Origin: Nemopilema nomurai
Lineage: Eukaryota; Cnidaria; Scyphozoa; Rhizostomeae; Rhizostomatidae
Direction: 5' to 3'
NCBI GenBank assembly: GCA_003864495.1
Contig: ML133428.1
Span: 682,001-746,000, forward strand
Length of the DNA: 64,000 nucleotides
The position numbers and the translations under genes were made by a program. Below, piece after piece: positions 10,450-21,600 of the stretch; the stretch's first letter is position 1; each line of letters opens with the position of its first letter. The notes below the pieces were generated by a model, which did no database searches, was not told the DNA's origin, and was given only the letters and a program-made list of their open reading frames with translations.

Positions 10450-13149
10450 CTAGAACCCGCACCATTGTGATAAATCTAGGCCAGAAACCTTTTATTTTCA
10501 GAAACTAAAATGTGCTGGAAGGCTGGTGGGCTTAACTCGTATTAGAGGGTTTTCACGGGGGACCATTCGGGAGTTGACCATATTCCTTGTGGCCAAACCT
10601 TGTCCCTGCGTTGGAGCGTGTGGTGGCTTCCGTGTTCTGGGTTGGAGCATCGCGGAAAACTGGAATGGTGGAATGTCCGAATTGAAACAGCAAACGAGGA
10701 GTAATTTAAGCGAGTATTGTTATTAGTTGAAGGAAGTTTTAAAGATAATACTTTTTGCTTACCTCTAAATACCGAGGTAAGCCTTTGCTTATCCGATTTT
10801 TTGTGCTGCAAGTGAGCACCAGGACTGGTTGTGGGTAGGCCCATCGCGGTGAAGAAAGAACCCTTGTCTGGCGAAGGAAAGGTGATTATTCTTTATTCAC
10901 GGCTAAATTCTTAACTAAAATACATGTAGTTTATGCGAAGCAATAAATTTTTAAATCCATTCCTTTTGGTCACGGTGACTACCGGCCATCCCACAAGTTG
11001 TCTTTCTCATCCTAGCTTCTGGATGAGAACATCATTGTGTCAGCAAACATTGGCTCGTGCTATTTGGAAAGCATGACAGACTAAAGTAAGTAGACATTTG
11101 ATGAAATGCCAACTTGCACTTTTATCCTACCGAAACAGGAAGATGCTACGCAGTGATTTCCGGTAAAGCCGATCTTGACCAAATTTCGTTATTCAAGATT
11201 GTAATCCCATTTCATGCATTTTCGAGGCTGGGCGTTAATGCTCTTACTGCAAGGGACACAAATTAGCGAGAACTTGGTAATTAAATAAGAATATTACAGT
11301 GGCAGAAAGTCTATCAGCCCCAATTCTTCCAATCAGCAAAAACAGGAACAAGCATTAAAGCTGGAAAAATAACATGCGGAAGTTATTTTTTGTGTTTTAT
11401 TCACTCTAGGTTGTTGATATACCTGGTTCAAAAAGCATTCCTTCATAAAAATTTGCCAGTTCTGTTAAAGACTGAAAGTAAAAAAATGGAAAGATTTACA
11501 CTTAGATAAAATATTAAAAACAAATCAAGTGTTATCATTGACCTAAGAATAATGGCACCAGATGGTGAGAATTAAGTTTTTCAAATTCAACAAATGTCAT
11601 CACTAGCATCTCCCAGTAAAAAGTTTATTCACATATCAATCTAGAAACAATGAACACGTTTGGCAAAAGGCTTTAAAAGGAATTTTGAAAGAAATGTGAA
11701 TTAGTATCTGGAACTTGGCTCATAAATTCAACATTGAGGCAGGAAAATAATTGCAACTTTATGAGAGATTACTCTTGATTAAGAAAATTAACATTCCCAA
11801 AATGCAAGTATTGTAATAATTTGGGATCTAGCATGTTTGCTTTAGTGTCAGTGGACTGATTTGAAAATTTGCAGACATTTAAACAGCTTATCTGACCAGC
11901 TAAGCACCTTTTTTGTTTCAGAATTTTGACACAACCAAACTGAATGTGTTTTTAATGTCAATGATTAAGACAATAAAAAGGCATCTCATCTCACCAAAAG
12001 GCCTTGATTGTATCATATTTATTTGGAATGCATTGAATCAGTCAGAAGGGGACTAGTATTGGCATTTTCAGTTTAATTTGATTTAGATTAGGCTTGATGA
12101 CCTGAGAAAAAGCAATGGTGGCAGAGGCCCTAGTTCTAGAGTAGAAATATGATTGGGGCTTAGGGGATGATTTCAAGCTAGCTCTAATAAACATTATGAA
12201 TGGTCAGTGCTCTGTGTTGTGCTATTTCAGAATTTTAAAATGGGGTCTTGATCTTTCCTTGTGTCGTTATCCTTCTGGTCAGTTGAACCGAAAACAGAAT
12301 ACCAGAGAAAAAGCTACCCCCAGAGAACTTTTGTGTCATCCAATGCTTTAAATTTAAGATAATCAGCTAATTTTTGGTGTAGCCTGCCAATTTTATCAGT
12401 ATCCAGAAGGCTCTCTTTTAAACATTCTTTCAGAATAAGGACATAATTTAACTTTAAGGTTTTGAAATGGTAATGTATTGTTATTTTTTAACTTTGTAAC
12501 AGTCTTAACTCTTTACTTAATTGGATTTATATTAAACACATTCTTATCAGCTACAGTGGTGTTAGAAATACAGGTGTTAAGACCATCAAAGACAAAAGAG
12601 ATGCAGACAACAGTGCAACTGTCATGCATAATTTATTCTGAAAGTTTTTTATGTGTTCAAAGCCCAGTGTATGTGTAGACATGTGACCAATCATGACAAG
12701 CCTAATGGGGGGGACCAAGTAGCCATGACTTTGTAGAGCAAAATATTCTTTAAAGCAAAAAGATAAAGAAAGAAAAAGAAAGAAAAAGAAAGACATTTTC
12801 AAGTAGAAAGAAACCCTTTTATTTGAAATTTTTTCACATCTTTATCCCTTGCTTATGATTATTTTTCTCTCTTATTAAAGTATCAAACAAAATGGTTTTC
12901 TTGTCAATCTGGCAATGCACCAAATCATTGCACAGGCAAAAAATGTTGTAATAGTTTTGCTGTCAAGATAGGGTTAATTGATGTCTGAATTTTTAAATTC
13001 AATGACAGGGTTTTTTATGCGTTTATATTCATCTTATAACTGCACATACTTCATTAGATTTAGTAAAAAATGCTTGCTAAAATAGTTGTAAAGGAAGTGG
13101 TGCTGAAATTTTAATGTAAAGTTTGGAAGGTGGAACACAATGAAGATTT
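10450..13149. other. Intergenic, CpG-poor; (AAAGA)-rich microsatellite near 12762-12795
   Basis: No gene was seen. 10.50-10.86 kb is more G/C-rich, with an ORF on each strand, but neither shows recognisable protein similarity. From about 11.3 to 13.1 kb CpG is very rare. A purine microsatellite of AAAGA/AAAGAA units lies at about 12762-12795. Confidence 0.5.
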
Positions 13150-13530
13150 ATTACTGGCGAGTAGTTTGAAGGTGCTGTAGTTGGAGAGATCTATAAGTCC
13201 CTTCGTACCATCAAGCCGTTTCGGGCTTGCTCTTCCTCTGCATTTAGAGCCTCCCTTCTTCCTTCTTGCAGATAAGACGCTAGAGACCCCATGCCTCTTC
13301 TTATAATGTGGCCGGCAAACTCCATTTTCTTCTCCACCTTGGATAAAAGAGGTTTTCTACGATTTCAGGCTCTCCTTAGCTCGTTTGCGTTGGAGAACTT
13401 CTCTTAGCGATTGATCTTCCGCATTCTCCAGAAACACCAATCCTCAAAGGCATCCTCTTTGTCGCTTCCTTCTTTAATATCCAGGCTTTGCACCCAAATG
13501 AGGCTACCGTGAATATGCTTTAGTAAATTC
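13150..13530 (-). mobile_element. Decayed LINE (non-LTR retrotransposon) ORF2 C-terminal fragment
   Basis: Read on the minus strand, the translation gives the tail that follows the reverse transcriptase in many LINE ORF2 proteins. The blocks in order are GCKAWILKK, AFEDWCFWRMRKI, FSNANELRR, then KMEFAGHIIRRGM, SLASYLQEGRREG and RGRASPKRLDGTKGLIDLS. These match the family pattern (GCEAW-LKK; AFEMWCYRRMLKI; GHI-RR; EGR-EG; GRP--RW-DDI). They fall in at least three frames with internal stops, so it is a dead 5'-truncated copy. The matching RT catalytic core is not present upstream. The family (RTE-, CR1- or other type) cannot be fixed from this piece. Confidence 0.75.
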
Positions 13531-13539
13531 TTTTGTCTC

Positions 13540-15185
13540 AATTTGATGTTGCTTCTTGTGAGCTCTGTTCACTTTTGTTAACCCGATGCCCCAACACACT
13601 TCATCATCTTTTCTGTTGGCTTAAGGTACTTCATAGATAAAGGTATTTGGACTTTTTTCATTGGCACTGGTGGTTAGCGTTAGCTTACCTGGTTCCAATT
13701 AGATATTGGAAACGCTGGAGTGTCAACACCAGTGCGAGGCTAAAGTACTGGTTTACGGATTTCCTTTTGTACGACAAGAACTTCCCAATGTAGCTTGCAA
13801 CGTATAGGCGTTCGAAAAGGGCTTATTGTGTGTTGCTTTTGGTTGTCAGATTAAACAACACGAGAAGGAAAAGGTTTTAGATGTTTGTAACGGTCTAACA
13901 AGGGCCAAACGGCGAAGCTCTGATGGCAACGGATGATATGGTATTTGTCCAATCTGATGGGGCTGTTAGGCTTAAACACGTCTCGTTTCATCGGTTAGTT
14001 CTGGTTGCGTGGTGCCCACGTAGGAGCGGGTTTAGAAGTGCATTTGGGTGTTTCGAAAATTATCGGAAATTGTGAATTGGAGTACTGTTTCATTGTGCAT
14101 TTCATGGGGTTAGGAGGTGATCAACGCCCACTGACCTTTGGTGTGCTCAGGTCAGGGGTGCAGAGGCAAGGATGCTGGGGTTGAGGTCTGACCTTTCTGT
14201 TAATGCAAATTGTAACAATTTCCTACTTACTTCTTCAGACCATTTTGAATGGAAAGCCGCCCCCGCTTATCTCCCTTTTCTAATCTCTACATCCCCAAAA
14301 CTAGAAAGTTTGATCTGTGAGGGGAACGCGTTCTCCACGCAATAATTTCTAATCATTTTTCCACACGCGCACTATCAAGAATTTGCCGGAGAATCCGCGC
14401 AGAAATCTATCAATGCGGTCAGTTCCCCGGTTGAGATCTGGTATTGGCTCCTTGTTTCACGAAAACAAGAAAAATTAAAGCCTCTTCGAAAAATGAGCTA
14501 AAAGAATTTTCCTCACTACTTCACAGAGAACATTCATTATCCGCAAATTTAGATTTCTTTATTTTGGCGTTCCCCGCGCTAAAAATACTTTACAGTCTGG
14601 TAAGCCCCTAGACGAAATGTTGATTTTTTATTACTTCCCGTTCAATGAAATGGGCCTACGCATTTTAGGTTAGAGCTTTAGGTGCTTTCAATTTCCAACT
14701 ATAAATGAACGCGTGTTCCAAGCTGTCTCGAACAACAACAAGTGTTCCCGTCTGGCCGTTTTACTGGTGAAAAGTGAAATAATCAACACTGCTTCGGCAA
14801 ACATTTGGAAAGCAATACATAAAGGAAATAGTCAGTAAGAACATTTGAACGATTGAATGTTTTCAATAACAGTTTAGCAATTATAAATCCCTCTGTATCT
14901 TCTTTGACCGGCGAAAGCTTAGGCCACTGCTCCAACAAATTCTTCATTATCTTATCTTATCATTATCTTGGCAAACCCCTATATGTCAATGGATACCAAC
15001 TTTTTTACATTATCTTTGTTGTACTTTCAAATAAACATTCATTTCGTGTGACATCATGCGGCGTTACGAAAAAAATATCTAAAACTTTGGCTGACCCTCT
15101 GTTTTTAGGCCTCGTTAACTTGTTACCTTACAAATGAGCTTCTTGAGGAAGGCGAGGTCTGGCTTCTAGCGTTCTGGCAAGTGAA
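13540..15185. other. Intergenic, no gene seen
   Basis: CpG is more common here than in the preceding 2 kb. No ORF has coding character; the 94-codon ORF at 14853-15137 is low in diversity and unrecognised. Confidence 0.5.
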
Positions 15186-15412
15186 GCCTCATTTTGACCC
15201 CCTAGCGTTTCTTTTTTGCCGTCTAAGCTTACAGCCCCGCATTATACTCTGTACATTTTCTGCATATCAATCATGCTTTGCTAGGCAATTCTTTCGTACA
15301 GTGTAATGTAGTTTCCGGTACGTGTTGAGCCTCGTTTTGACCCCTAGCTTTTCTTTTTTCGTCTTCTAAGCACTAAGCCAATCTGAGCAATTTCATTCGA
15401 ACAGTGTATTAA
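15186..15412. repeat. Diverged direct duplication, period about 143 bp
   Basis: GCCTCATTTTGACCCCCTAG at 15186 recurs as GCCTCGTTTTGACCCCTAG at 15329. Each is followed by a TTTCTTTTTT tract and GTCT...CTAAGC. A TTCGWACAGTGTA element follows each copy at a somewhat different spacing. Further short GCCTCG(T/G)TTT echoes lie at about 15486 and 15520. It looks like an old tandem duplication. Confidence 0.65.
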
Positions 15413-15559
15413 AACGTCGTCAGCATATCGCAAGTTGAAATAAAACAGCAATATTCATTCAAAAACGATAAATTATACCATTCAGCCTCGTTTCGGTAAG
15501 AGAACGAGAATAACAGTTGGCCTCGGTTTGATTCCCATGGTCCGATGAATATGCCTGAA

Positions 15560-16660
15560 TTTCCTTCTTAGAAATATTCCCACGCAATATACTATTCAGA
15601 TAGTAAACTGAGTCATCATTTTAGGCTATTAATGTTTACGTTTCAGCCACTGAAGTCGTGCGCGGACCCATGAAGCTCTCATTAACGCAAATTGATCATT
15701 ACTTTAGCAAAGGCCAAATGGTCTTACGTGAATATTGAATAATCTTTTCTCGACGTGCAGCTAGTTTTGAAAACCGTGTTATTAGTTTTGAACATTTTTC
15801 ATTTACACACAGGTTCCATATATCCTACGCCTATAAATGTTAATTTGTAGCGTTTACCGCTTCGCATCGCAAGAGGATTTAGAAATTTGCAAAGTAGGGA
15901 ATTTAAATGATTTTTTGTGGGTACTACTGTTTTGCGAAATTCATTCGGGTTGTTATGAACTATCTTTGTTTACCAACTGAGAAGTGTTTACAATTGGGAG
16001 CTCAAAGGCTCGAAACCCAGGCGAATGCGATAGAATTGATAGATCACAGGCGGGTCGTGCGCAGAAGCGACATTTGAACTGGTATCATGACACCCACGGA
16101 AGATTGATTGGCTGGTATTGTTAACGATACATCAAGTTGCAATCAATGCGTTATCGGCGCGGGGGTTATGCCCAGCTGATTATGTTGTGGGGAAAACGCA
16201 ACGACCATTCCACGGGCTAGAGAAGCGGCTAAAAGCATCTTAGGTTTTGTTCCATTCTTTGTTCGTTTTCACATTTACTCAGACCACGTACTGGAAAATA
16301 AGCGTGCCATTTTGTTTTGGAATATTTCTGCCTTTATACAATGAAAATTTTAACCCCCTAACACATTTACGACTCAGGGGTGGGGCCTTGTAAATTGCAC
16401 TTCGGTTTTTGCAAAAAAGTATACTATGCCTGTATGTGCTCACTTAGCAGGGGGTATTGACTCCTCTTGAAACGAGCTCACGATGTGTTTAACAGTGAGG
16501 AACTTTGCCCCGCTTGCCCCCGGTTTCTATTTTAATGCTTCGCGACGAGTCATCACTACATGGTAATTGGCCTTCCCCCGTTTTTACATTTAAAAAAAAC
16601 TCAGAGTCAAAGCAGAGAGAGAAGGCTTTCGTATCAGTTTCACTTTCCTGATTTCAAAAT
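15560..16660. other. Upstream region of the first RhoGEF gene
   Basis: No coding features were seen. This CpG-retaining stretch directly precedes the long first exon and is the natural place for its promoter. No TATA box or other core element could be assigned with confidence. Confidence 0.35.
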
Positions 16661-16864
16661 GGAGTTGTTTATCTGTTGGAGAAAAGAGATGGCGTCGAGA
16701 AACTAATGTTTTGGATGTAGTTTCGAGTCTCGTTGTTTGTGTTTCGTGGGCACCGTAAATGTGTTTGGTTGTTTTGGCGATGCAATATGCTCAGGCCAAT
16801 TCGATTAACTCGACCTTCACAACCTACATTTGAGACTGGATTTGAGAAATTGCGAATATAGACA

Positions 16865-16910
16865 GTGAGTATCATTGAACTGAAATGTCGTTCTTTGTTA
16901 TTACTTCCAG
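16865..16910 (+). other. Possible 46-nt mini-intron or splice acceptor in the gene 1 leader
   Basis: A donor-like A/GTGAGTATC at 16865 and a pyrimidine-rich acceptor ending TTACTTCCAG at 16910 bracket 46 nt. If both are used, ATG 16885 is removed and translation starts at 16969. 46 nt is short for an animal intron, so the acceptor may instead pair with a more distant donor, or be a chance match. Confidence 0.3.
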
Positions 16911-18624
16911 GAGTACAGAGCAAGATGAAACGGGTCTTGGTAGGAGCCAACCCTCTAGAATCGGCGCTATGGAAGAACTGAGAAAGAAAAATGTCAAATC
17001 CATAGTTGCTCAAAGATTGATTTTGTTTAATGCTTTGGAGAGTGGACGGCCTCGATCTGAAACAGGGAGCCCATTGACGTATTCTGGAGACCAGTTCATT
17101 TTCAACAGAGGAATTTCCCAAGAAATTGTGTCAGATTTCCAGAAAGTGAATGCCTTGAAGTCTCCGAGTCGGAAAGAAGCTTTTGAAGGGTTAGAGGGCA
17201 GTAGGCCAATCTATGAGACTATGGAGCGATTCACGGGTAGTAAAACCTACGGCCTCGAAAGCCCGGTTGGAAGCGGAGGAGCTCCACGTGATGCAGACGA
17301 AGTCCCACCCGCGAAACTGTCCGTTAATCGTCTTCGCAAGTTATTTGAGAATAGCGCAGTTGCGCTCACAGCTCGCAACTCATTAGGGGACGAGGAGCCG
17401 AATGCGGTACCAACTGGAAAGCCAATTACAAAAGAAAAACCGCGCGGTTGCCCCACGTCTAATGCTGCTTGCAGTCCTGAAGTAAAAGGGGGCTGCGGCA
17501 AAGTCGGGGATTCCCCGAAGAGCGCAAGGCACCCACCCCCGGTGAAGAATAAGCCAGTCCACGAACCTAAGGACTTTGCCAGTGTCAATCAAGCCAACAC
17601 GCCCCCGGCTAATGCGGCGTCTGAACCCGATGTACCTAAACGTTTAAAGGCGACCTCACCTAACGCCGAAACAGTCGTGGCGAAAGAAATGGACGATACC
17701 AAGCATCGAATAAAGCCAGTGCCCACGCCTGGCACTTCAGTGCAGGAGCCAACTTTGTTCGCTAAAAATGCCACTCTTGTGGACGAGAAGAATTCAAGGG
17801 ATTTCAAACCTCCTTCCAAGCCGCTGCCCAAGTGTCCTACTCATATCGAGGCTGGAAAAGATTCCCCATTCATTGGCGAAAAGGAGAGAAAGGGCCTTGC
17901 AAATCTGCGTAAAGATGTTGGGGTGACAGGATCAGTTTACGTTGAGCCATATTCCCAATCAGCGAGTGGTGCAAACAGCGCTGAGACATTTCCGACAGTT
18001 CCCCTGAAGCAAAGGACACTCGGTCGTGGAGACGTGAAGCCGTACGAGATTGTTAGCATCGTGCACCCGGAGGAAGACAGCAACAACAGCGAGAAACGCA
18101 AGGACTACGGTAAGCAGAAGGCGTCGAAGATGGAGTCGATGTATGTCCAGACATTTGGACATTGTGGAATGGAAGACATGCAGAGACACATGGAAAAGGA
18201 AGGAGACGGGTATGAGACGATTGTTGAGTATAGTGAACCAGAAGGGAAGCAAATTGATGAACTAGACGCTGATGAAATCGATCTTTCTAATCTCGCTTCT
18301 GAAGGCCAGGAAGTGACCTCTGTATTCGACCAGAGGGAGAAGGAAGAACCAGGTCAGGTACAAAGACAGAATACTCCGCCGCGAAGGAATAGTAATGAAT
18401 ATGATGAGATTCCCCGGAAACCTGTGTTTAACGTATCGTTCGACGAGGATGACCTGACAGATGACACCCAAAGCTATTCATCGTCCGTTGGGGACTACAA
18501 GGGCCGCTCGTTGAATTCGTCCATGTTTTCAAACCACGAGGACATAAGTGAAACTTGGGATTCGGATGAATTCGATGAGTTCACAGACGATGAGATACTG
18601 GATTATTCCAAGCACCATAGAAAG
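16885..18624 (+). CDS. Gene 1 long first coding exon (disordered N-terminus)
   Basis: 580 codons run from ATG 16885 (in-frame TGA at 16876-16878) to a phase-0 donor at 18625 (AAG/GTTTGT). The ORF continues past the donor, but composition changes sharply to T-rich intron. The product is low-complexity and rich in P, K, E and S. Proline/basic motifs resemble SH3 ligands ([16 protein letters not shown]). Several tyrosines sit in acidic or proline contexts ([45 protein letters not shown]). The end is strongly acidic ([18 protein letters not shown]). The true start is uncertain: TTATTACTTCCAG/GAG at 16898-16910 looks like a splice acceptor, which would make ATG 16969 (M29) the first codon of a leader-spliced message. 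Codons are more GC-rich than the surrounding DNA. Confidence 0.85.
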
Positions 18625-21600
18625 GTTTGTTCTATTTACCTGTCTTTGTTTTTGTTCAGGATTCTTGCATTATCTGTAGGAATTGGAAAAGGGCTCCTAG
18701 GGTGGGGGGGGTTTGCATGGTTTTACCATCCACAACACCTTTACGTTGTTGTCCCTCCTTAAATCTGTCACAAATAGGGTATGGGACATCCCCTTCACAT
18801 ATAGTATCCAATGATGATTGTGTTAACTGTCGATTTGTTAGCGCCAAGCTTCTAGGAATATTCAAAACCAACGTTTTCAAAGAGCGTGATCGTGTGTATG
18901 TGCATGGCTTGGAAGGTTTCTTCACTTAAGATGGAAAGGAATAAGTCTTAGTTGTTTTTGGAATGAAATGCGTTCTGGAAATTGTGCTTCAAAGGGAAAT
19001 CACTAAAATTTTGCCAGAAAATTTTAGAGAATGTAATGAAGTAAGGTAAAACAGTTTACGCAATGTTGAGTGTTATCATTATCTCCTTAATCTATTCAAG
19101 CGGTTACTTTCTTTTTGGCACTTACAGTTAATTTTAAGGGGCTTTTTACAGTTGCGTTTTCAATCATTTCTCAAATTTAGTTTCGAAGCTATAACTGTTA
19201 AGATCGTTGCTTAACTTTCTAATTTGCTTTTCCCAAATTATTCGTATTATTTTGCTCAATCGGGAATCTTTGCGGAGGATATTCTAAAGCAATCGCATCA
19301 AAGCCGACACTTTGCTTGCTAAACAGCTGAGAAGTATCTGCTTAGAAGAGTCTTGGCAGTTAGGCCGTTTCCATGGCTTCGAAATATCGAATTCGATTGA
19401 TACGCCGTCGTTTGCAAGTTCGTCGCTGCAAGAATGAGACGGCAAAATGATGATGCCTTTTAAGTGAAAGCATTTGTTCGTTTGAAATGACTGCATTATG
19501 GAAAGAGGCAACTCAGAGCTAGAAGACTTTGACTGGGACGAATTTGACGAGTTGTCCGAGGGTGACGACGATGTTTTTGGTGCTGCGGAGGATCATTACG
19601 ACGATCTAGAGGACGATGTTTTTGAGCCAGCAGCGGTTGTAAGTTGCTTTACCATTGCAAGGAAGAATCCTGTTCTAAAATAGTCATTAACGGGGCATTT
19701 TGCTAATAACTCGGGAAACAGTCCTATTTCCACGACTTTACTTGGAAAGGTAATTCTACAGTCCTTCTGGGTCACAACTCAAATTGGATTGTTGCTAGCG
19801 ATGTATCCTACTCCAGTTCCGCGTTTTATTGTTGATAAAATATTCAAAGTTTTACGGCCATGTATGTTAAATAGGCCGGATACCATGCATTATGCAAAAG
19901 GATTCACTGAAAATGCATCAGCTTGGCTGTAAAATGCGGATTTTATGCAAACTCCACAGTCAATGCAGGGCTAATCGAGTTGATCAAAATTTATCTTGTA
20001 CTAACAATAGTTGCTCGGGTGCTCGTAGGCGTAATCTCGGGGTTATAGTTTCGATGAGATTGTCATCAGAAGAAAGCATATAGTCTGCTCATACCATATA
20101 GCATGGAAGCTGTAGATTACTGCAGCAGAAAATCTTCTTGAGCGCCGACAGGTCTTTAAAAAAAGGGGATTGGGAACGCCGTTTATCAGCGATCAAACAC
20201 AAAATGACGTCATTCAGACTGCAACCTGGACTATTGTGGTGTTGTGGTGAATGGAAAGGGCAACAAAGGCTTGAAAATCAGCGGAACTTTGAGCAAGAGT
20301 AGAGTATGAAATTTGCAGCAGATTGTGGAATTGCTGTGTGTGATATTGCAATAATTGTCCTCACGCGAGTCCTGCGTAATATGGGTTGGGGAGGGGCCAT
20401 TTGGCTATGGGGAGGGGCCATTTGGCTAGGGAGTGGGGCTAGTGTTTGCGTTTTGCCTTGGGATAACTAAATGCAACATGAAGCCCAAACGTATGCACCA
20501 CTGACCCCAAACAGGACCCACTTGAGTGGCGACGCCGTTGATATCCTATTCAAGATTAGCGTGCTGCTGATTTTCCAATCATAGCACTGTTAAACCGATC
20601 ATGCCTCGCCTTTGCAAAGGATCAGCTTCGCACGATTTTGTGCAGCCAGATGGTGCGAGATGGATCAAGCAAAGTTCAATTGTGCATTGCTGATTCTATG
20701 TAGTTCTTTTCAGCGAGAAGATTTTATAATACGATCAATACCCCATGTAATTAGGGCCACTTCCTAGGCTTCGTAGATCGGAATCGAAGCATACAGTGAC
20801 GCAAACATAGGCTCGATCCATCTATACTTGATGCTTTGCAATGTAGAGAATGCTCTTTATGATCGCCAAGAATATAATGTTGAAGACACTAGTGCTGCCT
20901 TGGTCTGCAGTGTGCCCACCTGACAATATCAGATTGCGGGATCCTGAGCCAGTACCAATTACCATGCACAGCACATTTCCGTCTAAAACAAAACTAAGTG
21001 CTAGTGAATGTTCATGTTTATTTATCTAGCTTCTATTTTATTTTGAAAATTTTATCATCTGTGCTGTGGTATGAAGAACGTTTTTGCTAGTATGGGCGCA
21101 TTGCAAAGCGAAAAACCAAAGTGAAAACTGCCAATTTCAATATACGTTGATGATTTTTTATGTAAAAACAATCCAAAATTTACATGTAGCTTTGTAGTTA
21201 AAAGTTCGACATAATAATTCTGGTATCAAAAATAAGCTTTTGGTTGGGAAGCAAAATTTGTGTGTTTATTTCGTTCCAAATTTCCCGTCGAAAGTTTATT
21301 TGAATTTCTTGTTGTAAAGGTTTTCGAGATTTTCTTGTTGAAAGGTTTGTAGTTGTTAGTATGAACCGCAAAAAGTCTTTCAAAAGAATCGTTTTCACCG
21401 AGGCACCGTTAGAAAGGCCACTTAAAACAAGCGGAATGGTTGCGTTGGTTGGTCAACTCGGTCAACGGAGTTTTTCCGGTCCCGTTCTACGTTTTACCGC
21501 TGGAAGGAGCAGGTGTTTAAGCTGATAACAGTAGGATGTAGTGAAAGTATTTCACGAATTTAGTTTGAAAATTTTTGTAGGCAGACTCTGTTCTGCAACT

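Noticed and set aside
10526..10844. Overlapping 66- and 100-codon ORFs on opposite strands in a G/C-richer patch
   Set aside because: No recognisable protein, no splice signals, and each is probably the shadow of a G/C-rich non-coding segment.
16669..17121. 150-codon minus-strand ORF overlapping the gene 1 first exon
   Set aside because: It is antisense to the GC-richer exon and shows no recognisable domain; treated as a shadow.
18625..18762. Continuation of the long gene 1 ORF past 18624
   Set aside because: Composition changes to T-rich with a hydrophobic tail, directly after a usable donor in the right phase for the DH exon; read as intron.
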